A stretch of DNA of 36,552 nt from Imperialibacter sp965651695 (GTDB lineage Bacteria > Bacteroidota > Bacteroidia > Cytophagales > Cyclobacteriaceae): positions 1 to 36,552 of the forward strand of contig CBFGTI010000038.1 of assembly GCA_965651695.1 (NCBI GenBank). The letters run 5' to 3'. Below the pieces are notes generated by a model. It had not been told where the DNA came from and did not search any database. It was given only the letters and a program-made list of their open reading frames with translations. This document shows, in pieces, positions 17,723-26,550 of this stretch. Position numbers and translations under genes: made by a program. Each line of letters starts with the position of its first letter. Within the stretch, counting starts at the first letter, position 1.

Positions 17723-18313
17723 TTAGTATTTTCGATTGAGTATTTCGCTTAAAATAATTGCCTTTTTCGCCCCATCGGCCGACTTGAGCATGTCCACAAT
17801 CTCGTCTCTTACCACCGAGGTTTCTTCTTCCTGAATTTCAAATTCTTTGAACCTGCTTTTTGCTCTTTCCAGCTGTTTCTCGAGTTCGTCCTCCTGGTTT
17901 TTCACCTGGTAAATTGACTGCTCGTAAATTCGCTTGCTATCCTCATCGGCAAATACCCTGGTGGTATTCCCCTCTTTCAACACGGCAACATCTTTATCCT
18001 CCCACTCTTCGTGGGTTTCTTCGTAATTGTCACCATCGGAAGGAAAACGAAAATCACGTGACTCGTTTTGCCGCGCCGGTCTGCCCTGCACCGGAGGCGG
18101 TGGGGGTGCTTGCTGAGCTTTGCCCTGCCCGGTAAGTTCCCTCAGCAGGTCCTCAAAAGTAACTGGCCCGGGAGTTGGCGAACCGTCCCCCTGTTCGTGT
18201 GGGTAATGTGGCTCTCTATCAGTAGCATCTGGTGGCTGCTGCTTCTTTTTCATCATCCTGATGACGAAGTAAACAATAGCGAATATTATATAAATTATGA
18301 CTTCTCTATCCAT
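17723..18313 (-). CDS. Single-pass membrane protein, unknown function
   Basis: A 196-residue protein from the ATG at 18313. Residues 5-20 are one transmembrane helix (VIIYIIFAIVYFVIRMM) followed by lysines, giving an N-out, C-in orientation. Next is a proline-rich disordered stretch containing TFEDLLRELTGQGK and a run of prolines, then a charged coiled-coil region (QEDELEKQLERAKSRFKEFE). The C-terminal helix ends KKAIILSEILNRKY, a tail I have seen often in Bacteroidetes proteins of this build. No enzymatic motif is seen. It is convergent with the DUF4159 gene and divergent from smc. Confidence 0.75.
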   Translation of the reverse strand: MDREVIIYIIFAIVYFVIRMMKKKQQPPDATDREPHYPHEQGDGSPTPGPVTFEDLLRELTGQGKAQQAPPPPPVQGRPARQNESRDFRFPSDGDNYEETHEEWEDKDVAVLKEGNTTRVFADEDSKRIYEQSIYQVKNQEDELEKQLERAKSRFKEFEIQEEETSVVRDEIVDMLKSADGAKKAIILSEILNRKY

Positions 18314-18370
18314 GACACTCAAATATAAGACATAGAATGTTATTTTTGTCGTCCTCCGAAGATGGAGAGG

Positions 18371-18594
18371 GAAGTTTTTAGTTTTGAGTTCTTAGTTTTA
18401 AACCTTGGAAGAGCGGGCTGCAACGGCTGTACTGGCCGAATGCTTGCAGGATCTGGGTAAATTCTCTTGTTGTGAAGAAATGCCCACGGGTTGCTTCCTG
18501 GCAATGAGCGCACTTGCTGAATCAGCGTAGCAGATTGAAAACTTAGAACGGGAAACTTAAGACTTAGAACTTGGAACTCAGAACTTTTTAGCGA
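18371..18594. repeat. Imperfect inverted repeat upstream of smc
   Basis: The left arm (18374-18402) consists of AGTTTTGAGTTCTTAGTTTT. The right arm (18540-18592) contains its reverse complement with a few substitutions, built of repeated short TTAGAAC / AACTCAGAAC units. About 140 bases of more GC-rich sequence lie between. The right arm ends just before the smc start codon, so it overlaps the place where the promoter should be. Nature unknown: intergenic repeat family or non-autonomous element remnant. Confidence 0.55.
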
Positions 18595-18596
18595 GT

Positions 18597-21500
18597 ATGC
18601 AACTGACCAAACTTGAGATAAGAGGGTTTAAAAGCTTTGGAGATAAGGTAGTTATCAATTTTGACGAAGGTATTACCGGCATTGTAGGGCCAAACGGTTG
18701 CGGCAAATCCAACGTGGTTGACTCCATTCGCTGGGTATTGGGCGAGCAGAAGTCCCGTATGCTGCGCTCCGATAAAATGGAGAACGTGATCTTTAACGGC
18801 ACCAAAAAAAGGAAGCCAACCAATATGGCCGAAGTGTCGCTCACGTTCAACAATACGAAAAACCTCCTTCCCACAGAATACAGCCAGGTCACCATTACCC
18901 GCCGGTACTACCGTTCTGGCGAAAGCGAATACGAACTGAACGGCGTAACGTGCCGGCTTAAGGACATCACCAACCTCTTTCTCGATACCGGTATCGCCTC
19001 CAACAGCTACGCCATTATAGAGTTAAAAATGGTTGATGACATCCTCAACGACAAAGACAACTCGAGGCGGGGGCTGTTTGAAGAAGCCGCTGGCATTTCG
19101 AAATTTAAGATAAGAAAGAAGGAGACGCTGCGTAAGCTGGGCGATACCGACGCCGACCTGGAGCGGGTAGAAGACCTGCTGTTTGAGATTGAGAAAAACA
19201 TGAAGAGCCTCGAAAAACAGGCTAAACAGGCACAGCAATACTATAAGCTAAAGGAAGAGTACAAAGAGGCCAGCATTGCCATGGCCAGAAAAACGGTAGA
19301 GCGGCACCAGCATTCTTACCAGGAAGTAAAGAAAAGGATTGAGCAGGAAAACGACCTGAAGTTGAGCCTGAACAGGCAGCTGGCAGAAAAAGAGGCGGGT
19401 GTAGAGAAAGCGAAAGCAGACCTGGTGGCTAAAGAAAAGCAGCTAAGCTCGCGGCAAAAGGCGCTAAACGAACATGTGGGCAAAATTCGCCAGTACGAAA
19501 GTGAAAAAAAGATCAAGAACGAACGCCTTCGCTTTCTGAACGACAAAAGCGAGAACCTGAGGGAGCAAATTGAGCAGGACAGGAAGAGTAATGAGCGGGC
19601 CGCCTTTTCGATCGACAGTCTTTCCAAAGAAAAACAAGTTGCCGATAAAATACTGGCCGAAGTAGCTGCCAAGCTCGAGAAGCTAAGGAGCGAGTTTGAA
19701 AATCAAAAATCTCAGACCGCTGTGCTTCAGGAGGAGGTAAATATTATTAACCGCAATTTCAGGCAGCGAAGAGAAGACGTGTACCAGGCAACCAAGGAGC
19801 TGGAAATAAAGCAGATACAGCTTTCGACACTGAAACAGGAGCTGGACAAAACCTCGTCAGACACCTCGCAGCAGTCGGCCAACCTTGAAGAATTTGAATA
19901 CAAACTTCAGGAAATCAGCGAGCTCCGTGCCGAAAAGCAAAAAGAGCTCGACAAACTTAAAAACGACGAAGAGGCGCTTCAGCACAGAATTGAAGCGACC
20001 ACCAAAACGCTGGAGGTGATAAAGGAGGAAAGCACGCAGGTTAGCCGAAAGCTTGATGCCAGGCAAAACGAGTACAACCTCACCAAATCGCTGGTCGAAA
20101 ACCTGGAGGGATTTCCTGAAGCCATAAAATTTTTAAAGAAAAATGCGAGCTGGGGTAAAAACGCCCCCCTTCTATCCGATATCATTACCTGCCCGGAAGA
20201 ATACCGGGTAACGATTGAGAATTTTCTCGAGCCTCTGATGAACTACTATATTGTGGAAACAGAGGCACAGGCTTACCAGGCAATTAACCTGCTAAGCGAT
20301 GCGGCTAAGGGCAAAGCGCATTTCTTTATTTTGGAGAAGTTCGAGAAATTCAAGCCTTCGGCCACCCGCATTATCCAAAATGCCATTCCGGCTACTGAGG
20401 TGGTGGAGTATGATGGCCGGTACAAAAAGCTGGTTTCGCACATTCTCGACAACGTTTACATCACTACCAATCACCACACCGACATTCCCGAAGTAGAAGA
20501 TGTGGTGTTCATAACGAAAAACGGAAAAGTCGCCCGCAAGCAATACGCCATTTCGGGGGGAGCAGTTGGCCTGTTTGAGGGAAAACGCATTGGCCGGGCC
20601 AAAAACCTTGAAAAGCTGGCAACAGAAATAAAGTCGCTGAACAAGCGGCTCGATGAGATAAACCAAAGCCTGGCAAGCAACCAGGCCGATTTGGCTGCAT
20701 TGAAGGCATCGAGCAAAAAAGAGCAGATCGAGGCACTGCAGCCCGAGCTCAACAAAATAAATGAGGAGTTTGTGAGCTTCCGTACCAAGCAGGAGCAGTA
20801 CTCTCAAATGCTTACGTCCAATGCCACCAAGCGGGAGGACATCATTGAGCGCATCCAGATACTGAACGAAGAGATACTGGAACTGCAGCCAACGGCTGAA
20901 AAAGGACAGGACCAGCTGAAAAACGAGGAAGAAGAGCTTGCATCGAAAAACAGTGAGTTGCAGGCATTTCAGGAGCTATTGAGCCAGAAGTCGGCGGCCC
21001 ACAACCAGGAGAACATACTGTTTCACCAGCAGCAAAACAAGGTAGCCAGCATAGCACAGGAAATAAGCTTCAAAGAAAACACCTTTGAGAGCTCCAAAGA
21101 GCGGATTGAGCGTAACCAAAGCGACCTGAAGCAAACTGAGGAGGAAATTAAAGGCCTGGTGGAAAAAGCCGAACTTAACGACGATGAATTGGTGGCCATG
21201 TACGCCGAGCGGGAGTCGATTGAAGTAGGTGTAAATGAGGCTGAAAAGGAATATTACAGCGGCCGGGGGCTGATTGACGAGCTTGAGAAGGACGGCAGGG
21301 AAATTCAGCGAAGGCGGGAAAGCACCGACCATATGCTAATGGAGCTGCAGAATCAGATGAACGACACCAAGCTGCAGCTAAGCTCGGTAAAAGAGCGGCT
21401 CTCGGTAGAATTTAACATAGACCTGGACGAGCTGCTGAAAGAAACGCCAACGGAAGCACCCGAAGAAAAAAAGGAGGATCCGTTTGACGCAATGAACGAT

Positions 21501-22154
21501 GAGGAACTGAGAGAAAGAGTAGGCCGCATCAAAACCCGCATCGACAATATCGGGCCTATTAACCCCATGGCAATGGAGGCCTATGACGAAATTAAGGAGC
21601 GATACGATTTTATAATAAAGGAAAAAGCAGACCTGATTGCTGCCAAGGAATCGCTTATCAGCACGATCGGCGAAATAGACGCTGTAGCTAAAGAAACTTT
21701 CCTGGAAGCATTTACCAACATCAGGACCAATTTCATAAAGGTGTTCCGCTCGCTCTTTACCGAAGAAGACGACTGCGAGCTAAAGCTGGTGAACCCCGAC
21801 GACCCGCTGGAAAGCCCAATCGAGATTATGGCCAAACCTAAAGGAAAGCGGCCGCTGACGATTAATCAGCTCTCGGGTGGCGAGAAAACACTTACGGCCA
21901 TTTCCCTGCTGTTTTCCATCTACCTGTTGAAGCCGGCTCCGTTTTGTATCTTCGACGAAGTGGATGCCCCGCTCGACGACGCCAATATCGACAAGTTCAA
22001 CAACATCATCCGCACGTTCAGCAAGGAGTCGCAGTTTATCATTGTTACGCACAACAAACGGACAATGTCGAGCACCGACATCATCTATGGCATAACTATG
22101 ATTGAGCAGGGCGTATCGAGGGTTGTGCCGGTTGATTTGAGAGAGCTGGCATAA
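18597..22154 (+). CDS. smc: Chromosome segregation protein SMC
   Basis: The 1185-residue structural-maintenance-of-chromosomes ATPase, full length for the family. N-terminal head has Walker A GPNGCGKSNV (31-40) and the following WVLGEQ. Two long coiled coils (about 170-500 and 680-1010) flank the hinge (about 510-670, containing ITCPEEYRVTIENFLEPLMN). The C-terminal head has signature LSGGEKTLTAIS near 1092 and Walker B CIFDEVDAPLDD near 1115. SMC dimers load at origins with ScpA/ScpB and fold and segregate the chromosome; scpA and scpB are not in this window. Flanked by repeats on both sides. Confidence 0.97.
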   Translation: MQLTKLEIRGFKSFGDKVVINFDEGITGIVGPNGCGKSNVVDSIRWVLGEQKSRMLRSDKMENVIFNGTKKRKPTNMAEVSLTFNNTKNLLPTEYSQVTITRRYYRSGESEYELNGVTCRLKDITNLFLDTGIASNSYAIIELKMVDDILNDKDNSRRGLFEEAAGISKFKIRKKETLRKLGDTDADLERVEDLLFEIEKNMKSLEKQAKQAQQYYKLKEEYKEASIAMARKTVERHQHSYQEVKKRIEQENDLKLSLNRQLAEKEAGVEKAKADLVAKEKQLSSRQKALNEHVGKIRQYESEKKIKNERLRFLNDKSENLREQIEQDRKSNERAAFSIDSLSKEKQVADKILAEVAAKLEKLRSEFENQKSQTAVLQEEVNIINRNFRQRREDVYQATKELEIKQIQLSTLKQELDKTSSDTSQQSANLEEFEYKLQEISELRAEKQKELDKLKNDEEALQHRIEATTKTLEVIKEESTQVSRKLDARQNEYNLTKSLVENLEGFPEAIKFLKKNASWGKNAPLLSDIITCPEEYRVTIENFLEPLMNYYIVETEAQAYQAINLLSDAAKGKAHFFILEKFEKFKPSATRIIQNAIPATEVVEYDGRYKKLVSHILDNVYITTNHHTDIPEVEDVVFITKNGKVARKQYAISGGAVGLFEGKRIGRAKNLEKLATEIKSLNKRLDEINQSLASNQADLAALKASSKKEQIEALQPELNKINEEFVSFRTKQEQYSQMLTSNATKREDIIERIQILNEEILELQPTAEKGQDQLKNEEEELASKNSELQAFQELLSQKSAAHNQENILFHQQQNKVASIAQEISFKENTFESSKERIERNQSDLKQTEEEIKGLVEKAELNDDELVAMYAERESIEVGVNEAEKEYYSGRGLIDELEKDGREIQRRRESTDHMLMELQNQMNDTKLQLSSVKERLSVEFNIDLDELLKETPTEAPEEKKEDPFDAMNDEELRERVGRIKTRIDNIGPINPMAMEAYDEIKERYDFIIKEKADLIAAKESLISTIGEIDAVAKETFLEAFTNIRTNFIKVFRSLFTEEDDCELKLVNPDDPLESPIEIMAKPKGKRPLTINQLSGGEKTLTAISLLFSIYLLKPAPFCIFDEVDAPLDDANIDKFNNIIRTFSKESQFIIVTHNKRTMSSTDIIYGITMIEQGVSRVVPVDLRELA

Positions 22155-22159
22155 CCCGT

Positions 22160-22262
22160 GATTGACCGCTGATTTCGTTGATTGCCATGATTTCAAACTG
22201 CTGATTGAACTGCGTGTTTGATTAATGTGATTTGCGTAGGGAACCGCTTATTTTTGATAACC
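22160..22262. repeat. Left flanking repeat of the GxxExxY gene
   Basis: Contains GATTGACCGCTGATTTCGTTGATTGCCATGATT and further GATT-spaced copies (CTGCTGATTGAAC, TTGATTAATGTGATT, AACCATGATT), written here in parts. Inverted copies of ACCGCTGATTTC and CCATGATT occur on the other side of the gene (22780-22850). The block begins right after the smc stop. Confidence 0.65.
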
Positions 22263-22269
22263 ATGATTT

Positions 22270-22674
22270 TCAGCGCCCCATGTTTTTAGAGTTGATCAGT
22301 CTTTTGAATTGTAGACTTCTTGCTCCAAAATTAATGAGGAGGCCAACTTCAAGGTGATAAGCTTCAAGGTAGTTTAAAGCTTGATTGAGGTTGAGATCGT
22401 CAAGTGCTGAGGTAGCTTTAATTTCTGTTGAAATTTTTTCTTCAATCAGGAAATCGACTCTTCGGCTACCGATTTTTTCATTCTTGTAGTGTATAGATAT
22501 GTAGAATTCCTGCTTAAAGTTGATCTTGTGGAAAGATAATTCGCGGGCAAGTGCCTTTTGATAAATTTTCTCCGGAAAACCAAGCCCTAACACCTTGTGT
22601 ACCTCAATGGCACAGCCGATAATTCTTCCCGTGATCTCAGAAAATTTGTACTCCGGTTTTACAAAAGAGGACAT
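22270..22674 (-). CDS. GxxExxY protein
   Basis: A 134-residue protein carrying the name-giving motif GFPEKIY (32-38) within VLGLGFPEKIYQKAL. The second half has a PD-(D/E)XK-like arrangement: RRVDFLIE (D74) then TEIKA (E84, K86), so a nuclease-like fold is likely, though activity has not been shown for the family as far as I know. Such genes are frequent in Bacteroidetes and other phyla, often within intergenic repeats, as here: inverted GATT-rich repeats lie on both sides. The C-terminus INFGARSLQFKRLINS is also typical. It may be part of a repeat-linked mobile unit. Confidence 0.88.
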   Translation of the reverse strand: MSSFVKPEYKFSEITGRIIGCAIEVHKVLGLGFPEKIYQKALARELSFHKINFKQEFYISIHYKNEKIGSRRVDFLIEEKISTEIKATSALDDLNLNQALNYLEAYHLEVGLLINFGARSLQFKRLINSKNMGR

Positions 22675-22774
22675 TCGGCAGCTGGTTGGCTCCGGGTAAA
22701 AATGGATGATTCACCTTAAAAAATCAAATAATTGTAAGCTGTATTTCGATCAACGAATTTTATTAGCAACCCTG

Positions 22775-22850
22775 CATAATCAAAGCAATCATGGTAATGA
22801 GAGTAATCAAGGAAACCCGCGGTTTGAAATCAGCGGTTAATCAGCGGTTC
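22775..22850. repeat. Right flanking repeat of the GxxExxY gene
   Basis: Read on the minus strand it gives AACCGCTGATTAACCGCTGA followed by TTTC, then ...TTACCATGATTGCTTTGATT, matching the left block in inverted orientation. It runs to the last base before the stop codon of the FtsX-like permease gene. Confidence 0.65.
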
Positions 22851-25289
22851 CTACTCACTCTTCAATGTTTTTGTGGCGCTTACAGTTACGGTGCTCAACA
22901 CCTTAAATCCTATACTTGAAAGTGAAACAAACAGCAGCACCCCAACTCCTGCTACAAACGGCCACACGCTAAGCGGAATGCGATAAGCGAAGTTTTGCAG
23001 CCAGTCTTGCATAAATACAATTACCAACGGAACAGCCACTACTGCACTAATCACTACCAACAGCACAAATTCCTTTATCAGAATAAAAAGAAGTGTACTC
23101 ATGGGCGCACCCAGCACTTTTCTGATACTTATCTCCTTCAGGCGGCTACTTAAGGTGAGTGTAGCAAGGCTAAGCAACCCAAGACAGCTAATGAGCACAG
23201 TGAGGGCGGTGCCGATTGCGACAATATTTGAAAGATTACGCTCCCTGGCATACTGTGTAGCAAGCCTTTCGTCCACAAATTCATAATTAAACGGGCTATT
23301 GGGGTATACTGAAGCCCACACTTTTTCCATTTTATCGATTGTGGCCGGAAGATTTTGCGTGCTCAGACTAAGAAATACCTTTGGTCTGGGGCTAGCATCA
23401 AAGCTGATATTGTCGCTGCCATTCATTACCTCTTTCCAATTTATGGCCATCATGGTCGGTTCAATAGCCTGGTGGAGTGAGTTAAAGTGAAAGTCCTCAA
23501 CCACTCCAATAATCTCGAGTTGGTTGTATCGGTTGCCGGGGATCTGGCTGCCAACAGGATTTTCCAAACCAAACGCCTTTACAAAAGCCCCGTTCACTAC
23601 AACTGCCCTGGAGGCGTCGGAGGGCTGATTCCGGTCAAATGAGCGGCCGTGAATCACCTTAATGCCGGCGGTTTCGATAAATCCGTAGGAAACCGGATTG
23701 AACTTGAACTTGCGCACGTTCCCGTCTGAATCTGTAAAATCGATGTAAACCCAATCTCCTGCCCCAAAAGTATGAGAAGCCATTCCAGCCTTTATCACCT
23801 CAGGCATTTTCTCCATCTCGTTCTTTAACTTCTCCCCTTCTAGAAACCCTTTTTCTATAGCCGCGCCCATTCCGTTGGCAGCTATATCCAGGGGCAGCAC
23901 CACAAGTGCGTCTTTTTCAAAACCAAGGTTTGCATTCTGAAGAAAACTCATCTGGCTTTGGATAAAAATAGCGGTGGAAATCATAAATGCCGAAAGTACG
24001 AACTGCACCACTACCAGGCTTTTTCTGAAAATCTGCTTTCCCTTACCCAATACCACCTTGCCCTTAAACGCTTGTACGGGGTTGAATCCCGAAAAAATGA
24101 ACGCCGGGTAAAGCCCCGACAAGAGTGCGTTAACAATGGCAAGGCCAACCAAAAAGGCTATGTCCAACGCTGCAAACGAAAACGTGAGTTGCTTGCCGGC
24201 TAATTGGTTGAAAAAGTCGAGGGAGAAATAAGCTATTACGACGCCAATGAACAATGAGACACCTGTAATTACGAGCGCCTCACTTAGAAACTGGATTACC
24301 AGATTTGACCGGGTAGCGCCGTTTACCTTGCGCACCCCTATTTCCTTTGCCCTGGTAATAGACTTGCCTATGTTGAGCGTAGTGAAGTTGATACTGCCGA
24401 TTACCAGAATGAAAACCGCTATAAAGGAGAGTATAAAAATGTATTTGGGATCGTTTACCTCGGCATAGCCCGATGGCACTTCTACGTTGAGGTGAATGTC
24501 TGTCAGGGGCTGTGCATCAACATCAAAAGAAACCAGGCTTTCGTGCTTTGGCATAGCCTCAACAATGCGCAGTTTATCATCGAGGGTGGCCACGCCTACC
24601 CCCTCTTTCACCAGCAAATAGGTTTCCCCCTGAATATTAAACCATGCATTTCGCTGTCGATCGGAGTACAACGAATTGAAATGAGCTCCGGACAGCAAAA
24701 TCGTATACCTCAAGCTTGAATTGGACGGCATATCCTTCACCACTGCCTTTACCTCCACCGGTTGATAGGTATCGGTAAGCCTGAGATCAAAAGTCTCACC
24801 TACGGGATTCGAGCCACCAAACAGAATTTTTGATTGCGTTTCGGTAAGTACCACACTGTTAGGGTTTGAAAAAGCTCCCTTCAGGCTTCCCGAAACTACC
24901 TTCAAATCGAAAATCTCTGGAAATCCCTCATCCACAAGGCTGTAGCTAACGTCCGTAACCACGTCTCCTACCTGCGCCATCGCCGACCGGCCCACTATTC
25001 GGGTGAATGCCTCCACCTCGGGAATATTCGCCTTTATTTCCGGGCCGAGCCGAAGTGGTGTGATGGTGTTGTTGTACTCTTCTCCGTTGTTCCATTTTTC
25101 CTGCACCCACGCCCTATAAATCCTGTCCGACTTGCTGTGGAAGGTATCGTACGTCAGTTCGTTTTTAGCGTAGAGGTAAATTAACACCGCACAGGCCAAA
25201 CCCAGCGAAAGGCTGGTGATGTTGACAATCGAATTGAGGCGGTCACGCAGCAAAGTGCGAAATGCGACCAGGAAGTAGTTCTTAAGCAT
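22851..25289 (-). CDS. ABC transporter permease of the MacB/FtsX type
   Basis: An 812-residue inner-membrane protein. N-terminal NYFLVAFRTLLRDRLNSIVNITSLSLGLACAV is the usual start of these Cytophagales permeases, with TM1 at about 20-40. A periplasmic MacB_PCD domain follows (about 45-260). Then come an FtsX module with helices at about 285-400 and the conserved RAKEIGVRKVNGATR, a junction helix near FRKSLVVVQFVLSAFMISTAIF, a second periplasmic domain, and a second FtsX module with SSRLKEISIRKVLGAP. Members act as mechanotransmission or export permeases with a separate ATPase, which is not encoded here. The lone gene is preceded by 155 bases and may be controlled independently. Confidence 0.88.
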   Translation of the reverse strand: MLKNYFLVAFRTLLRDRLNSIVNITSLSLGLACAVLIYLYAKNELTYDTFHSKSDRIYRAWVQEKWNNGEEYNNTITPLRLGPEIKANIPEVEAFTRIVGRSAMAQVGDVVTDVSYSLVDEGFPEIFDLKVVSGSLKGAFSNPNSVVLTETQSKILFGGSNPVGETFDLRLTDTYQPVEVKAVVKDMPSNSSLRYTILLSGAHFNSLYSDRQRNAWFNIQGETYLLVKEGVGVATLDDKLRIVEAMPKHESLVSFDVDAQPLTDIHLNVEVPSGYAEVNDPKYIFILSFIAVFILVIGSINFTTLNIGKSITRAKEIGVRKVNGATRSNLVIQFLSEALVITGVSLFIGVVIAYFSLDFFNQLAGKQLTFSFAALDIAFLVGLAIVNALLSGLYPAFIFSGFNPVQAFKGKVVLGKGKQIFRKSLVVVQFVLSAFMISTAIFIQSQMSFLQNANLGFEKDALVVLPLDIAANGMGAAIEKGFLEGEKLKNEMEKMPEVIKAGMASHTFGAGDWVYIDFTDSDGNVRKFKFNPVSYGFIETAGIKVIHGRSFDRNQPSDASRAVVVNGAFVKAFGLENPVGSQIPGNRYNQLEIIGVVEDFHFNSLHQAIEPTMMAINWKEVMNGSDNISFDASPRPKVFLSLSTQNLPATIDKMEKVWASVYPNSPFNYEFVDERLATQYARERNLSNIVAIGTALTVLISCLGLLSLATLTLSSRLKEISIRKVLGAPMSTLLFILIKEFVLLVVISAVVAVPLVIVFMQDWLQNFAYRIPLSVWPFVAGVGVLLFVSLSSIGFKVLSTVTVSATKTLKSE

Positions 25290-25378
25290 GGTACAAGTAG
25301 CTAGGACCCCAATTCGCGCAACAATAATACCACAGCGGTTAACTGACTGTTAATGAATGGGTTATTGAAAATGGATAT

Positions 25379-25425
25379 AAAAAAATTGTCCGGTTATCAG
25401 TCAGTCTATGACTAGTAACCGGACA
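25379..25425 (-). terminator. Intrinsic terminator of the cation antiporter gene
   Basis: TGTCCGGTTA (25387-25396) pairs with TAACCGGACA (25416-25425), and an inner AGTCA/TGACT pair (25399-25403, 25409-25413) extends the stem. On the minus strand it is followed by a run of seven T (A-run 25379-25385). It starts 20 bases past the stop of the antiporter gene. Confidence 0.9.
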
Positions 25426-25444
25426 TGTGCCGTATGGTGGCCGC

Positions 25445-26404
25445 TTAGTTTCTGTAGAAAAGATATACAGTATAAAGCACAAAAGCCAACAGAAACATCA
25501 CAGCTTCAATGCGGTCGAGTTTGTGCTTCTTGAAGGTAAACATGAACAGGAGAAGCGCCACGGTGCCAAAAAGAATCACAAAGAAATCAACGTTAAGGGC
25601 ATCGTTGTAAGGGATTACCTTCATTGTACCATTGAGGCCTAAAATCAGGAGAATGTTGAAAATATTGGAGCCAACAACATTTCCGATGGCGATATCTGTT
25701 TTTCGCCTGAAAGCGGCAATAGCCGAGGTGGCTAACTCGGGAAGCGACGTACCTGCTGCAAGAATTGTAAGGCCGATCAGTTTTTCGCTCAACCCAAATG
25801 CAGCAGCTATACCCACAGCGTTGTCGGTTACAAGCTTACCTCCACCCACCAGCATCCCCAAGCCCAAACCAACAAAAAGAATGGACTTCCACATGGGCAG
25901 CGATTTCACCTCTTCATCGGTAATGTCTTCCTCTTTTTTAGATTGGCGAATGATGTAGAGCATGAACAACCCAAAAAAGATAAGCAAAACAATGGCATCG
26001 AATCGTGACAGGCTGTTCGACTCCCCTCCAAAAAAGGTCACGTCGTTCACCAATAAGTAGAGCAGCAGCGCACAAAACAGCGAGTAGGGAATTTCATACT
26101 TTACCGTGGTTCGTTGCACCGACAGGGGATAAATGACGCCCGCCACACCTAATATGAACAGCAGATTGAAAATATTGCTGCCGATAATGTTGCCAAACAT
26201 GGCGTCGGTCATTCCCTCAGCCGAAGCAAATAAGTTTACCGTGAGTTCCGGGGCAGAAGTGCCAAATGCCACCACGGTGAGCCCGATCATGAGGTCCGAA
26301 ACATTGAGACGTTTGGCGAGTGATGAAGCACCATCCACTAAAAAGTCGGCTCCCTTTATTAAAATTGCGAATCCGACTATTAGAAGCGAAAAGTAAAGCA
26401 GCAT
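25445..26404 (-). CDS. Calcium/sodium antiporter, CaCA family (YrbG-like)
   Basis: A 319-residue membrane protein with two inverted repeats of the CaCA fold. The first alpha repeat has AFGTSAPELTVNL (GTSAPE 48-53) and GNIIGSNIFN (72-81); the second has AAGTSLPELATSA (GTSLPE 219-224) and GNVVGSNIFN. The paired glutamates form the cation site. An acidic cytoplasmic loop (KKEEDITDEEVKS) separates the halves. Homologues exchange Ca2+ for Na+ or H+; E. coli YrbG is the nearest well-known relative. It is divergent from the MFS gene with 146 bases between starts and ends at a strong terminator. Confidence 0.93.
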   Translation of the reverse strand: MLLYFSLLIVGFAILIKGADFLVDGASSLAKRLNVSDLMIGLTVVAFGTSAPELTVNLFASAEGMTDAMFGNIIGSNIFNLLFILGVAGVIYPLSVQRTTVKYEIPYSLFCALLLYLLVNDVTFFGGESNSLSRFDAIVLLIFFGLFMLYIIRQSKKEEDITDEEVKSLPMWKSILFVGLGLGMLVGGGKLVTDNAVGIAAAFGLSEKLIGLTILAAGTSLPELATSAIAAFRRKTDIAIGNVVGSNIFNILLILGLNGTMKVIPYNDALNVDFFVILFGTVALLLFMFTFKKHKLDRIEAVMFLLAFVLYTVYLFYRN

Positions 26405-26550
26405 AGTTGATTAGGTAAATTGTCGCAAGGTATATAGAAATTCGATTCGAATTTGCCAGAAAAGCCAATTTTTTTTAACAAATAGTACAAAAATTTTTAT
26501 GGCAGCGTCAATCGGGATTTTTGTTTTTAATTTGCGATAATCCTCCCTCA

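Noticed and set aside
19007..21835. Many open frames antisense to smc
   Set aside because: They are shadows of the coiled-coil coding sequence (Ser/Phe/Leu-rich translations), with no family features.
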